Shown here in pieces: positions 21,131 to 30,813 of a stretch of 64,000 nucleotides of DNA. Positions within the stretch are counted from its first letter, which is position 1; the number at the start of each line of letters is the position of its first letter. The notes beneath the pieces were generated by a model, which was not told the DNA's origin, did not search any database, and saw only the letters and a program-made list of their open reading frames with translations. This DNA is from Aeromonas aquatica (GTDB lineage Bacteria; Pseudomonadota; Gammaproteobacteria; Enterobacterales; Aeromonadaceae): NCBI RefSeq assembly GCF_000764655.1, contig NZ_JRGL01000089.1, positions 37,390-101,389 of the forward strand. The letters run 5' to 3'. Made by a program: the position numbers and the translations under genes.

Positions 21131-21166
21131 CAACAAACAGGCCCCATAACTGGGGCCTGTTTGTTG
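21131..21166. terminator. Bidirectional terminator between cytochrome b561 and sbcC
   Basis: CAACAAACAGGCCCC and GGGGCCTGTTTGTTG form a perfect 15-bp stem with a 6-nt loop. Confidence 0.85.
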
Positions 21167-21181
21167 GTCGACACATAGTCT

Positions 21182-24100
21182 TCAGGGCAAGACCACCCGG
21201 CTCTCCCCCCCGCCGAGGGCTTCGACCCTGATCTGCACGCCGATCCGCTCAACCAGGGTCTGGACGTGAGAGATGACCCCGATCTGGCGGCCCGCCGCCT
21301 GCAGGGAGTCGAGGCTGGAGAGCGCGAGATCCAGGCTGTCCGGATCCAGGGTGCCGAACCCCTCGTCGATAAACAGCGACTCGACCTGGGTCTGGCGCGA
21401 CGAGAGGCTGGAGAGCGCCAGCGCCAGCGCCAGCGACACCAGGAAGCTCTCGCCACCGGAGAGCGAGTCCACCGAGCGCACCTCGTCCCCCATGTCGAGA
21501 TCCACCACCTGCAACGCGAGATCGGTACCGGGCACCCGCTCCAGCCGGTAGCGCGGCGACAGCTCGGCGAGCTGGGCGTTGGCCTCCAGCAGCAAACGCT
21601 CCAAGGTGAGGCTCTGGGCGAAGGTGCGCAATTTGGCACCGCTGGCCGACCCTATCAGCTCGGACAGCTGTTGCCAGTGATCCACCACCCCCTGCTGGCG
21701 GGCCAACTCTGCCTGCAGGCTCCCCGCCTTGAGCGCCGCTGTCTCGGCCTGGGCCAGCATGCTCTTGCACTGGAACAACTGCTCCTCCAGCTCGCGACAA
21801 TGGGCCTCACAGGCGCCGAGGCGCTGACTCAGAGCCTCTGCACTGAGCGCCGTCAGCTCGCCGTGGTGCTCACGGTAACGCTCCAGCTTGGCCTCTTCCT
21901 GCGCCTGCGCCCGCTGGCGCTCACCGAGCCGGGTACGCGCCTCGGCCTGGGCATAGTCCAGCTGCTGCAAGGCGGCGCGGCGCGCCTTGATCTCATCCGG
22001 CTGGATGGCCAACAGCCGGCGCAGCTCATACTCGGCGATCCCGATCGCGCTGGCCTGAGCCGAGCAGCGCCCCTGCACCTCGCGCTGCCGTCGGCTGCTC
22101 ACCAGCCTGTCCTGCTCGAGATGGGTCAGCCGGGTCTTGAGCTCGGTCTGGCGCTCCCGCAATGCACGCAGGGCCGTCACAGCCCCGTCGAGCTGACTGT
22201 TCAACTGCTGCAGTCGCTGCTGCCACTCGCTCTCGACCGTGGCGATGGCACGACCGCCGAGGCAGGCCTCCCGACTGGCGACCAGTCCCTGCCGCTGCTG
22301 GTCCCCTGCCTTGTAGTCAAGCTCCAGCTTATGCATCAGCTCGTCCTGACTCTGCACCCGCACCGCCTGCGCGCTCAGGATGGGCGTCTGGCTGGCGATG
22401 TCCGCCCCGAGTTGCTCCCACTCCCCCTGCCCCTGCAGGCAGGCCTCACAGGTCTGCTGCCACTCAGACCAACGCTCACCCTCTGCCCACTCGCGCCAGG
22501 GCTCGGACCCCATCTGCTGATCGAGTCGGGCCTCCCCCTGTGCCAGCCGCTGGCACAGACTGCTCTCTTGCTCGGCCAGGCCCTTCAGCTCGGCCTCCCA
22601 CTGCACCTTCTGCCGCTCGCTCTCGTGCCACTGCTGTTCGAACTGCTGCTGACGGACATTGAGCTGGGCCAGCTGCTCACGCAGTCCCGCCAGCACCTGC
22701 TGCCCTGCCTGGGCCTGCGACAGCTGCCGCTGCCCCTCGGCCAGACGCCGCTCCAGCGACTCCCCCTGCACCAGCAAGCGGGACTGCAGCTCGCCCCACA
22801 CGGCCGGGCTCTGATGCGGCGGCAGCTCGCCCCCGGACAGTTCGTTACCACCCAGTTGCCCCCAGCGCTCGGCCAGTCGAGCAGATCTCGCCTCCAGCTC
22901 GGGCTGCTGTTGCCGGCGAGCGGCCAGCTGGCGGGCCAGCTCAACCCGCTCGCTTTCCCCTTGAATATGTTGATGATTGAGCCGCTCCCACTCGAGCTCC
23001 AGCTGACGGATGCGCTCGGCCTGCTGAGCCAGGATGCCCGCCACCTGGGGCTGGCTCTGGCGATAGGGATGCTCCTTGGCGCCGCAGAGCGGGCAGGGTT
23101 CATCATCTTGCAGTTCATGGCGATGCTGCTCGAAACTGGCCACGGCGCGGGCCTGATCCAGTGCGCGGCGCGCCTCGTCACGCTGGATGGCGAGGCGAGC
23201 CAGCGCCGGCTCCCGCTCGGCGTGCATTACGGCGAGCCGGGCCAGCTGCTGCTCGAGCGCAGCGATCTCTTGCCAGAGCCGCTCCTGCTGCTCGCTGTGG
23301 CTACGCCCCGACTGTGCCAGTTCCAGCAACTGGTGCACCCGTGCCAGTTGCTCGGTATCGGATTGGCGCTGCTCTTGCGCGCGTGCCACCTGGCCATCCC
23401 ACTCCAGCGCCTGCTGCTCATCGTGCTGACGTTGCAGCCGGGTGTGTTCATGTTGCCAATCATCACGCTGATGCCGAGCCTGTTCCAGACGCCCGTTGAG
23501 CGCGCGCAGGGCCTGGCTTCGCTGCTCACGACTCTGCTGCACCCGCTGCAACAACACCCGGCTCTCGACCCAATCCTGCATGGCGGTGAGCAAGGGGCGC
23601 CACTGGGGTGCCAGGGGAGCCAGGGTCTTGCGCTCCTCGAGCCAGCTCGCCCATTGCTGGCGGCGCGCCGTCAGCCCTTGCACACGCTCTGCTTGCTGTT
23701 GCCACTCCTGTTGCCACTGGAGTTGCAGGGTCCGCGCCTGCGCGCCCTGTTGCTGGATCTCCTGCAGCTGGCTGACCCTCTCTCTGATGCGGGTATCAAG
23801 CTCCTGCGCCCGCTTGATCTCCGGTTGCAGCGCCCCCCACTCCCGCTCGGCAGCGCTTTTTTCTGCCAGCAACTGCTGCTCTCGCAGCACGGCCTGCTGC
23901 TGCTCCTGCTCAATTTGCGCAAGCTCCGGGCCCAGTTGGCCGATAAGCAGCGTTTGCTGCTGCAGCTCCTGAGTCAGGCGCGCCAGCTCGTCGTGATCGG
24001 CGCGGGCCACCTGGGCCTGCTCGAGCCGGGCGAACTCCTCCCGCTCGGGAGCGGCCTCGCCATGAGCCGTCTCGGCGGCGGCCAGCAACCCCTGCCCCTC

Positions 24101-24940
24101 CTGGCAAGCCTGGCGCAGGGCCCTGATACGCTCGTTGAGATCGCGCAGGTCCTGCAACAGCTGGCGCTGCTGTTGCTCGTGCTTGAGGCCAGTGGAGAGG
24201 TTTAGCTGTTGTGTGACCCAGTGCTCCCGGGTCGCCTCGTCCATCAGCGCCACGTCGCCGAGCCGTTGTGCGATGGCCGTCAGTGCCTGCTGCTCGGCCC
24301 GCGCCCGCTCATGGGTCTGTACCGAGATGGCGGAGTAGAGCTCTGTGCCCGTCATCCGCTCCAGCAGCGCCGAGCGCTCGTCGGCACTGGATTTCAGAAA
24401 AGCCGCAAACTCCCCCTGAGGCAGGATCACCGCCCGGCGGAACTGCTCCCAGGAGAGGCCCACCAGCTCGTCGATGCGCTCCTGCAACTCTCGCTTGCTG
24501 CCGGAGAAGAGCTGACCAGTCTGGACATCGGTCAGGCTCCGCTCCTGGGCCTGGAAGCGTCCCTCCGAGCGGTTGCGTGCCCGGCGTACCGCCCAGCGCG
24601 CCAGATAGCGGCGACCGTCACAGCCGCGAAACTGCACCTCGGCAAAACCGCTGGCATGACCGCGACTGAGGATATTTTTAACATCGTTAGCTGTTAATTT
24701 TTCTTTTTCGTCTTCATCAGCTCGGCCAATTTTTTCAACATTCTTGCGATTGGCGATAAAGCGCGGCATCTCGTCATAGAGCGCGAGGCAGATGGCGTCG
24801 AGCAGGGTGCTCTTGCCCGCCCCCGTGTTGCCGGTGATGGCGAACAGGCCGGCAGCGCCGAGGGCACCGCCATTGAAATCGATGGCGAAGCTGCCGGTCA
24901 GGCTGGCCAGGTTCTCGCCTGACAGAGAGAGTATTTTCAT
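21182..24940 (-). CDS. sbcC: Exonuclease SbcCD, ATPase subunit SbcC
   Basis: SbcC is the Rad50-type subunit of the SbcCD nuclease, which opens DNA hairpins and cuts palindromes during repair. The 1252-residue protein (E. coli 1048, so this one is long) has Walker A GNTGAGKST at 37-45, long Gln/Glu/Arg-rich coiled coils, the zinc-hook motif CPLCGAKEHPY in the middle, then a second coil. It ends with the signature SLSGGESFLVSLALALALS and Walker B LFIDEGFGTLD. It overlaps the end of sbcD by 4 bases (ATGA). Confidence 0.95.
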   Translation of the reverse strand: MKILSLSGENLASLTGSFAIDFNGGALGAAGLFAITGNTGAGKSTLLDAICLALYDEMPRFIANRKNVEKIGRADEDEKEKLTANDVKNILSRGHASGFAEVQFRGCDGRRYLARWAVRRARNRSEGRFQAQERSLTDVQTGQLFSGSKRELQERIDELVGLSWEQFRRAVILPQGEFAAFLKSSADERSALLERMTGTELYSAISVQTHERARAEQQALTAIAQRLGDVALMDEATREHWVTQQLNLSTGLKHEQQQRQLLQDLRDLNERIRALRQACQEGQGLLAAAETAHGEAAPEREEFARLEQAQVARADHDELARLTQELQQQTLLIGQLGPELAQIEQEQQQAVLREQQLLAEKSAAEREWGALQPEIKRAQELDTRIRERVSQLQEIQQQGAQARTLQLQWQQEWQQQAERVQGLTARRQQWASWLEERKTLAPLAPQWRPLLTAMQDWVESRVLLQRVQQSREQRSQALRALNGRLEQARHQRDDWQHEHTRLQRQHDEQQALEWDGQVARAQEQRQSDTEQLARVHQLLELAQSGRSHSEQQERLWQEIAALEQQLARLAVMHAEREPALARLAIQRDEARRALDQARAVASFEQHRHELQDDEPCPLCGAKEHPYRQSQPQVAGILAQQAERIRQLELEWERLNHQHIQGESERVELARQLAARRQQQPELEARSARLAERWGQLGGNELSGGELPPHQSPAVWGELQSRLLVQGESLERRLAEGQRQLSQAQAGQQVLAGLREQLAQLNVRQQQFEQQWHESERQKVQWEAELKGLAEQESSLCQRLAQGEARLDQQMGSEPWREWAEGERWSEWQQTCEACLQGQGEWEQLGADIASQTPILSAQAVRVQSQDELMHKLELDYKAGDQQRQGLVASREACLGGRAIATVESEWQQRLQQLNSQLDGAVTALRALRERQTELKTRLTHLEQDRLVSSRRQREVQGRCSAQASAIGIAEYELRRLLAIQPDEIKARRAALQQLDYAQAEARTRLGERQRAQAQEEAKLERYREHHGELTALSAEALSQRLGACEAHCRELEEQLFQCKSMLAQAETAALKAGSLQAELARQQGVVDHWQQLSELIGSASGAKLRTFAQSLTLERLLLEANAQLAELSPRYRLERVPGTDLALQVVDLDMGDEVRSVDSLSGGESFLVSLALALALSSLSSRQTQVESLFIDEGFGTLDPDSLDLALSSLDSLQAAGRQIGVISHVQTLVERIGVQIRVEALGGGESRVVLP

Positions 24941-26163
24941 GCCTCTGACTCCTTCACCTGCACCAGGATTTCTTCGAACGAGGCCACCAGTTCGGCGGTC
25001 GGCTCCCCCTCGAACTGGCGCTGGTAACAGAGCCTGAACACCTCGGTCGGGGAGATCTCATCGAGCCTGCGCCGGTTCGCCCCATCGGCCAACCCCTGAC
25101 CCGAACCCTGATAACGGGTGCTGATGCGGGCCAGACGCACCGGTTTGCCGGTCATGGCCGCCAGGATGCGCTCACGGATGCGAGCCTCGGGCTTGGGCAG
25201 CAGCAGTCGCACCTCGAGGAAGGGCTGGGCCTCAACAGGCAGCTCGGGCAAATCGAGCGCAGTGATGGCGTCAAGGGCCTCATCGAGCGCGCTCTCCGGC
25301 AAGCGGATCATCTCGACGCTACGGGGAACCGGGATCCGCTCCAGCGCCGTCAGCTTGTCGCCCTCGAAGGTCACCTCCAGTACCTGGTGGTTGTAGTTCG
25401 CTTCGGCCAGCGACAACGGCAGCGGCGAGCCGCTGTAGTGCACGCCGGGGGCCGGGCTCTGGGCGAGATGCAGGTGACCCAGGGCCGTGTAATCTGCCCC
25501 CGCGAAGATGTCGGCGGGCAGGGCGTGCTGGTTGCCACCGAGCACCCGCCGCTCCGAGAGCTCCGAGAGCTGGCCCGCTGCCAGATAGGCGTGGCCCATG
25601 GCGATCAGCGCCTGACCCGGCTCACAGCGCGCACGGCCGGCGCCGAGCACGGCTTCATAGATCTGGCGTACCCCTTCGATCAACCTGTCCTGCCCCTCGG
25701 CCAGCGCCTCGACCCGCAGATCGCTGCTGCGCAGGAAAGGCACGGCGGCGCACCAGGCGGCGACCTGGCCCTCCCTGTCGTGCAGCGGCACCAGCAGGCG
25801 CTCCGTTTCGAGCCGCCCCTCTCCGTCCCGACTGATGCTGCCCACCAGGTGCAGATCGAAGGCCCGCAGCAGCTCGTGGGGGGCATCCAGCTTGGAGGGG
25901 GAGTCGTGATTGCCGCCGACGAGCACCATGTCCAGCGTCGGGTGCTCGGCCCGCAGCCTGGCCAGGAAGCGATAGAGTTGCTGCCAGGCGCTGGCGGGGG
26001 GATTGGCGGTATCGAACAGATCGCCCGCCACCAGCAGGGCATCTATCTGGCGCTGCTCGATAATGTCGGCCAGCCAGTCGAGGAAGGCATCGTGTTCGAA
26101 ACGGCGCTCATGGCCATGGAGTTGATGGCCAAGGTGCCAGTCGGCTGTGTGCAGGATCTTCAT
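24937..26163 (-). CDS. sbcD: Exonuclease SbcCD, nuclease subunit SbcD
   Basis: SbcD is the Mre11-type metallophosphoesterase of the SbcCD complex. The metal-binding motifs appear in order: TADWHLGH near residue 7, GDLFDT near 50, GGNHDS near 85, and later MGHAY and ALGHLH. The 408-residue frame starts at an ATG giving MKILHTADWHLG, matching E. coli SbcD. An ATG six codons earlier (26181) is possible, as neither has a strong ribosome site. It is cotranscribed with sbcC. Confidence 0.95.
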   Translation of the reverse strand: MKILHTADWHLGHQLHGHERRFEHDAFLDWLADIIEQRQIDALLVAGDLFDTANPPASAWQQLYRFLARLRAEHPTLDMVLVGGNHDSPSKLDAPHELLRAFDLHLVGSISRDGEGRLETERLLVPLHDREGQVAAWCAAVPFLRSSDLRVEALAEGQDRLIEGVRQIYEAVLGAGRARCEPGQALIAMGHAYLAAGQLSELSERRVLGGNQHALPADIFAGADYTALGHLHLAQSPAPGVHYSGSPLPLSLAEANYNHQVLEVTFEGDKLTALERIPVPRSVEMIRLPESALDEALDAITALDLPELPVEAQPFLEVRLLLPKPEARIRERILAAMTGKPVRLARISTRYQGSGQGLADGANRRRLDEISPTEVFRLCYQRQFEGEPTAELVASFEEILVQVKESEA

Positions 26164-26274
26164 GAGAAAGCGGCTCGGCATAGAGAGGGGGTGCCAAGGG
26201 CACCGAATGCAGACAGGATGCGGACAAGGCCCCCTTTTTTCAAGCGCCGCCCGCCAACAAAGCGGGCGGCCGGG

Positions 26275-26709
26275 TCAGCTTCGGCTCGGTATAAAATGCA
26301 TCTGATACTGGGGGTGACCGGTCAGGGGATCCGAGACTTCGTCCCCGACGGTGAAGCCATGGCGGCGATAGAAGCGTACCGCCGGCTCGTTTTCCACAAA
26401 TACCCGGGTGTGCAGCTCACCCCCCTGCTGCTTGGCCTCCTGCAGCAGGGCATGACCGACACCGCGCCCCTGCCGGTCGGGGCGCACGAAGAGGGCGGCC
26501 AGGAAGTCATCCACCAGCGCCATGAAACCGAGCAGCTCGCCCCGCTCCTCGAACACCCAGATACGGGCATGATCGAGGTAACGGGTTCGTAGCTCCTCCT
26601 GAGCCTGCCACCAGCAGGACGCATCGACGAAGTCATGGGCCTGCAAAGACGCCAGCAACCAGATTTCGACTATTTCTTCCATGTCTTGCGGCCGACTCGC
26701 TCTCAACAT
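26275..26709 (-). CDS. GNAT family N-acetyltransferase (YiaC-like)
   Basis: A 144-residue GNAT domain. The acetyl-CoA loop is RPDRQGRGVGHALL around residues 76-89, followed by FVENEPAVRFYRRHGF, the typical last strand and helix. It resembles E. coli YiaC, reported as a lysine acetyltransferase, in the N-terminal block EIVEIWLLASLQAHDF. The actual substrate is unknown. AAGGAT precedes the start. Confidence 0.82.
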   Translation of the reverse strand: MLRASRPQDMEEIVEIWLLASLQAHDFVDASCWWQAQEELRTRYLDHARIWVFEERGELLGFMALVDDFLAALFVRPDRQGRGVGHALLQEAKQQGGELHTRVFVENEPAVRFYRRHGFTVGDEVSDPLTGHPQYQMHFIPSRS

Positions 26710-26886
26710 TTTCTTATCCTTATTAACCTGAACACAAGCAGTCTAGGGGAGTTCGGTCGCCGCCCCAGTGCCGAACATGATGCCCTGTGAACTCGATCGC
26801 CCTTTATTTAGCGAGAATGATTGGCTGATCACAAAGCGCCTCTCTAGTACAATGCCCGCCGGACAATCTATGAGACCGAGGACGCC

Positions 26887-27798
26887 ATGTGGTTTAAAAA
26901 CCTGCAGATTTATCGCTTTACCCGCCCCTTCGAACTGACCGTGGAGCAGCTGGAAACCCAGTTGGAGGCCTGTGCCTTCACCCCCTGTGGTAGCCAGGAC
27001 ATCTCCCGGTTCGGTTGGGTCAAGCCCCTTGGCAAATTCGGCTCTACCCTGACCCACAGCGCTTCTGGCCACATCCTGCTCTGCGCCCGCAAGGAAGAGA
27101 AGATGCTGCCAGGCACCGTGATCAAGGAGATGCTGGCGGAGAAGGTCGAAGCGATCGAATTCGAGCAGGGCCGCGCCCTCAAGAAGAAGGAGAAGGAGGC
27201 GCTGAAGGAGGAGATCATGCATACCCTGCTGCCCCGCGCCTTCAGCCGCACCAGCCAGACTTTCGCCTGGATCAACCCGGCCGACAACCTGATGGTGGTG
27301 GATGCAGGCTCCGCCAAGAAGGCGGACGATCTGCTGGCGCTGCTGCGCAAATCCATCGGCTCCCTGCCGGTGGTGCCGGTGGCGCTCAAGAACCCGCCCG
27401 AGATCACCATGACCGAGTGGTTGAACGAGGGTAACCTGCCGGCCAGCTTCACCCTGGAAGACGAGGCCGAGCTGCGCAGTGCCATGGAGCACGGCGGCAT
27501 CATCCGCTGCAAGCAGCAGGATCTGATGAGCGAGGAGATCAAGAATCACCTGGCCAACGACAAGATGGTGACCAAGCTGGCCCTGAACTGGGGCGAGACC
27601 CTGAGCTTCGTGCTGGGGGACGATCTCTCCATCAAGCGTCTCAAGTTCAGCGAAGAGCTGCGCGAGCAGAACGACGATGTAACCAGCGAAGATCCGGCCG
27701 CTCGCCTGGACGCCGACTTCGCCCTGGTGACCGCCGAGCTGGCCCAGTTCATCCCGGCACTGTTCGCCGCCCTGGGGGGCGAGGAGCAGTCCATCTGA
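26887..27798 (+). CDS. rdgC: Recombination-associated protein RdgC
   Basis: RdgC forms a ring-shaped dimer that binds duplex DNA and restrains RecA. The 303 residues match the family length, and the N-terminal MWFKNLQIYRFTRPFEL and the block SFVLGDDLSIKRLKF are characteristic. It lies near sbcCD as in E. coli. It is monocistronic, with a terminator after it. Confidence 0.95.
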   Translation: MWFKNLQIYRFTRPFELTVEQLETQLEACAFTPCGSQDISRFGWVKPLGKFGSTLTHSASGHILLCARKEEKMLPGTVIKEMLAEKVEAIEFEQGRALKKKEKEALKEEIMHTLLPRAFSRTSQTFAWINPADNLMVVDAGSAKKADDLLALLRKSIGSLPVVPVALKNPPEITMTEWLNEGNLPASFTLEDEAELRSAMEHGGIIRCKQQDLMSEEIKNHLANDKMVTKLALNWGETLSFVLGDDLSIKRLKFSEELREQNDDVTSEDPAARLDADFALVTAELAQFIPALFAALGGEEQSI

Positions 27799-27833
27799 GG
27801 GCTCAGTCCCGCTGGCGACAGAAGCCATCGTAC

Positions 27834-27857
27834 AAAAACCGCCATCCGGCGGTTTTT
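27834..27857 (+). terminator. Terminator after rdgC
   Basis: AAAAACCGCC and GGCGGTTTTT pair around an ATCC loop. Confidence 0.85.
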
Positions 27858-27907
27858 TTCATTCTGGTGCCAGGCTAACCGACTGCATCCGTCATAGACG
27901 ATGCAAC

Positions 27908-28504
27908 TCAGAGCGCCCCGCGATCCTTCAAGAGCCCATGGAGCCGCTCGGCCAGGGTGCGATAACCCAGCTCGTTGAAGTGCACCGAGTCTGACTTGAG
28001 CCCGGGGCTGCGCAGCAACTCCCCTATGCTGTCGTTGTCCAGCACCAGCCCATAATGCTCCGCCAGCTCCCCGTAGAGGGGGGCCCCGTCGGCAAACAGG
28101 GACTTGCGGGGCACGGCCACCAGCAGCACCTGGGCACCGCTGCCCTGCGCCGCCTCTATCATGGCGGCCAAGTTGTCCTTGAGCGCCCCCTCCCCGCTGC
28201 CACGCAAGATGTCGTTGCCCCCCTCCAGCAGGATGACCAGTGCGGGCCTGTGCTCGGCCAGCAACCCGGGCAGACGGGCCCTGCCCCCCAGGCTGAGCTC
28301 CCCGGAGACGCCGCCATTGATGACGGTATGGCCACTCAAATCCGCCAACACGCTGGGGTAGCTCTGGGCCGGGCCGACGCCACGCCCCTCGGTCAGGCTG
28401 TCACCGAAGGCCAGTATGGTCGCCCCCGCGGCCAGAGGCTTGAGCCCGGGATCCCCGCAGGCGGCCAGCAGCAGGCAGAGCAGCCCTATCATGATTTCTC
28501 TCAT
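27908..28504 (-). CDS. SGNH/GDSL-type esterase lipoprotein
   Basis: A 198-residue SGNH hydrolase with a lipobox LLLAAC near residue 16, so it is envelope-anchored. All four blocks are visible: FGDSLTEG (nucleophile Ser), INGGVSG (Gly), LEGGNDIL (Asn) and the C-terminal SDSVHFNELGY (Asp, His). It resembles the TesA/arylesterase group, with an unknown ester substrate. The ATG at 28504 has AAGGAG six bases before it; the longer frame from 28537 would bury the signal peptide. Confidence 0.85.
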   Translation of the reverse strand: MREIMIGLLCLLLAACGDPGLKPLAAGATILAFGDSLTEGRGVGPAQSYPSVLADLSGHTVINGGVSGELSLGGRARLPGLLAEHRPALVILLEGGNDILRGSGEGALKDNLAAMIEAAQGSGAQVLLVAVPRKSLFADGAPLYGELAEHYGLVLDNDSIGELLRSPGLKSDSVHFNELGYRTLAERLHGLLKDRGAL

Positions 28505-28638
28505 CCACCTCTCCTTGTGGGTTGCACCCTCATCCACCGATGGCCATATTGCCGTATGAGTACATAGACAATCTTTTCATCGAGGTTCGATTGTGCCACA
28601 TTCCGACCGGTGAATGAAAAACAGACAAGGAGAGTGTC

Positions 28639-30420
28639 ATGTCCCACCGATCCCTCGGCCTGCTGGCCGCCTTAGGCCTGCTCGCCGGCTGTGCCCCTCA
28701 AAATACCTTCCACTACGTGACCCCACCCCAGACCCTGCTCGCACCCGAGTCGGCCAGCGGCTGGACCGACAAACAGGGCTGGCAGGGCCGTGACTTCATG
28801 GTGGCCGCCGCCAACCCGCTGGCGGTGGATGCCGGCTATCAGATCATCAAGGCCGGCGGCAGCGCGGTGGATGCCGCCATCGCCGTCCAGCTGGTGCTGA
28901 CCCTGGTGGAGCCCCAATCCTCCGGCATCGGCGGTGGCTCCCTGTTGCTGGTGTGGGATGGCAAGCGGGTGAGCGCGGTGGATGGCCGGGAGACGGCGCC
29001 GGCGGCGGCCACGGATCAGCTGTTCATGAAGGATGGCAAGCCCATGGCCTTCTACGACGGCGTGGTGGGGGGCCGCTCGGTCGGCGCCCCCGGCACGGTG
29101 CGCGCCCTGGCGCTGGCCCATCAGCGCTATGGCAAGCTGCCCTGGGCCAGCCTGTTCGACCCCGCCATCACCCTGGCCGAGCAGGGCTTCATCATCAGCC
29201 CGCGGCTGGCCACCCTGATTGCCAAAGACCCCTACCTCGCCAGGGATCCCGAGGCCCGCGCCTACTTCTATCAACCGGACGGCGCCCCCAAGGCGGCGGG
29301 CACCCGGCTCACCAACCCTGCGCTGGCCGAGGTGCTGAAGACCCTGGCCCACGAGGGAGCGGACGCCTTCTATCGAGGGCCACTGGCACAGGCCATGGTG
29401 GCCAAGGTGCACCGGCATCCCACCAACCCTGGGGTGCTGGCGGCGGCCGATCTCGCCAGCTACAGCGCCAAGCTGAGAGACGGCCTCTGCTTTGATTATC
29501 GCCAGAGCGAGATCTGCGGTTTCCCGACCCCCTCCTCCGGCACCCTGGCCCTTGGCCAGATCTTCGGCATGCTGGAGAGCCGCGACATGGCGGCGCTCAA
29601 GCCGGTGCCAGGAGCAGACGGTCGGCTGGCTGCCTCGAGCGATGCCATCCACCTCTACAGCGAGGCGGCGCGGCTCGCCTTCGCCGATCGTAACCAGTAC
29701 GTGGCCGACGGCGACTTCGTCAGCGTGCCGGTGGCCGGGTTGCTCGACAAAGGCTACCTCGCCGAGCGTGGCAAGCTGATAGGCCCGACATCCATGGGGC
29801 TGGCCAAGCCCGGCACGCCGCCACTATCGCTCGCCAGGGGACGGGACAATACTCCTGAGCTCCCCTCCACCAGCCATGTCTCCATCGTCGACCAGCATGG
29901 CATGGCGGTCTCCATGACCAGCTCCATCGAGGATGCCTTCGGCTCGCGGCTGATGGTCAACGGCTATCTGCTCAACAACCAGCTCACCGATTTCTCCTTC
30001 ACCTCGATGGACGCCGCCGGCCTGCCGGTGGCAAACCGGCTCGAGCCGGGCAAGCGCCCCCGCTCCTCCATGTCTCCCCTGCTGGTGTTTGACAAGCGGA
30101 GCGGTGCACTGGAAATGAGCCTCGGCTCGCCGGGCGGCTCCGCCATCATCAACTACGTGGGCAAGACCCTGCTGGCTACCCAGGATTGGGGGTTGAACCT
30201 GCAGCAAGCCATAGCCCTGCCGAATTTTGGCAGCCGCAACGGCCCCACCGAGCTGGAGCAGGGGCGCACGCCCCAGGCCGTTATCGAGGGGCTCAAGGCC
30301 AGAGGACATGAGATCCTGCTCAATGAACAGACCTCGGGGTTGCAGGGGGTGCAGCGCAACGCCGGCGGCTGGTTTGGCGCGGCCGATCCCAGGCGCGAGG
30401 GGGTGGCCAGAGGCGAGTGA
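28639..30420 (+). CDS. ggt: Gamma-glutamyltransferase (lipoprotein)
   Basis: GGT hydrolyses or transfers the gamma-glutamyl group of glutathione in the periplasm. The 593-residue precursor has a lipobox LLAGC near residue 18, so it is lipid-anchored rather than soluble as in E. coli. It is cut autocatalytically into two subunits; the new N-terminal nucleophile should be Thr411 (PSTSHVSIVD). The substrate-binding RPRSSMSPLLVF and SLGSPGGS blocks follow. It is divergent from the GDSL gene. Confidence 0.93.
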   Translation: MSHRSLGLLAALGLLAGCAPQNTFHYVTPPQTLLAPESASGWTDKQGWQGRDFMVAAANPLAVDAGYQIIKAGGSAVDAAIAVQLVLTLVEPQSSGIGGGSLLLVWDGKRVSAVDGRETAPAAATDQLFMKDGKPMAFYDGVVGGRSVGAPGTVRALALAHQRYGKLPWASLFDPAITLAEQGFIISPRLATLIAKDPYLARDPEARAYFYQPDGAPKAAGTRLTNPALAEVLKTLAHEGADAFYRGPLAQAMVAKVHRHPTNPGVLAAADLASYSAKLRDGLCFDYRQSEICGFPTPSSGTLALGQIFGMLESRDMAALKPVPGADGRLAASSDAIHLYSEAARLAFADRNQYVADGDFVSVPVAGLLDKGYLAERGKLIGPTSMGLAKPGTPPLSLARGRDNTPELPSTSHVSIVDQHGMAVSMTSSIEDAFGSRLMVNGYLLNNQLTDFSFTSMDAAGLPVANRLEPGKRPRSSMSPLLVFDKRSGALEMSLGSPGGSAIINYVGKTLLATQDWGLNLQQAIALPNFGSRNGPTELEQGRTPQAVIEGLKARGHEILLNEQTSGLQGVQRNAGGWFGAADPRREGVARGE

Positions 30421-30454
30421 AGGTCTCTGACACTCGTCTTTAGTTCCCGATTGA

Positions 30455-30490
30455 GACGGAGGCGGCCTGGTGCCGCCTCCGTCCTTTCCA
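30455..30490 (+). terminator. Terminator after ggt
   Basis: GACGGAGGCGGC and GCCGCCTCCGTC form a 12-bp stem with a 5-nt loop, followed by CCTTTCC. The rest of the gap to 30813 is AT-rich and promoter-like, with no gene seen. Confidence 0.75.
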
Positions 30491-30813
30491 CCCTCGACAC
30501 TCTTCAGCCAAAGCCGCATAAAACTCATCACAGATTGATTGCGACTGCCAAGAAATGTGACAAAGCGCAATTCCCTCTCCCTAATTCTATGATTTATACG
30601 CGTTTAATCTCAAATACTGACTTAAACGTGGATAAGTGTTGCTTGGAGTAAAAAAATACATTATTTTTCAATAGAAACGGCAACTGTTGTCCCCAAGATA
30701 TTGTGCTTGCCACGGCCAACATCTGTCTCTTTCGCCCCCTGCTCATTGACAGCTGCCCTCTTCACCCCCGCGGTGACCTGGTAGCCCCTGACTGCCATTA
30801 GCGAGGTGACGAC

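Noticed and set aside
21266..24205. 979-codon open frame antisense to sbcC
   Set aside because: Low-complexity Leu/Gln/Arg composition mirrors the sbcC coiled coils. No family resemblance; sbcC on the other strand has all expected motifs.
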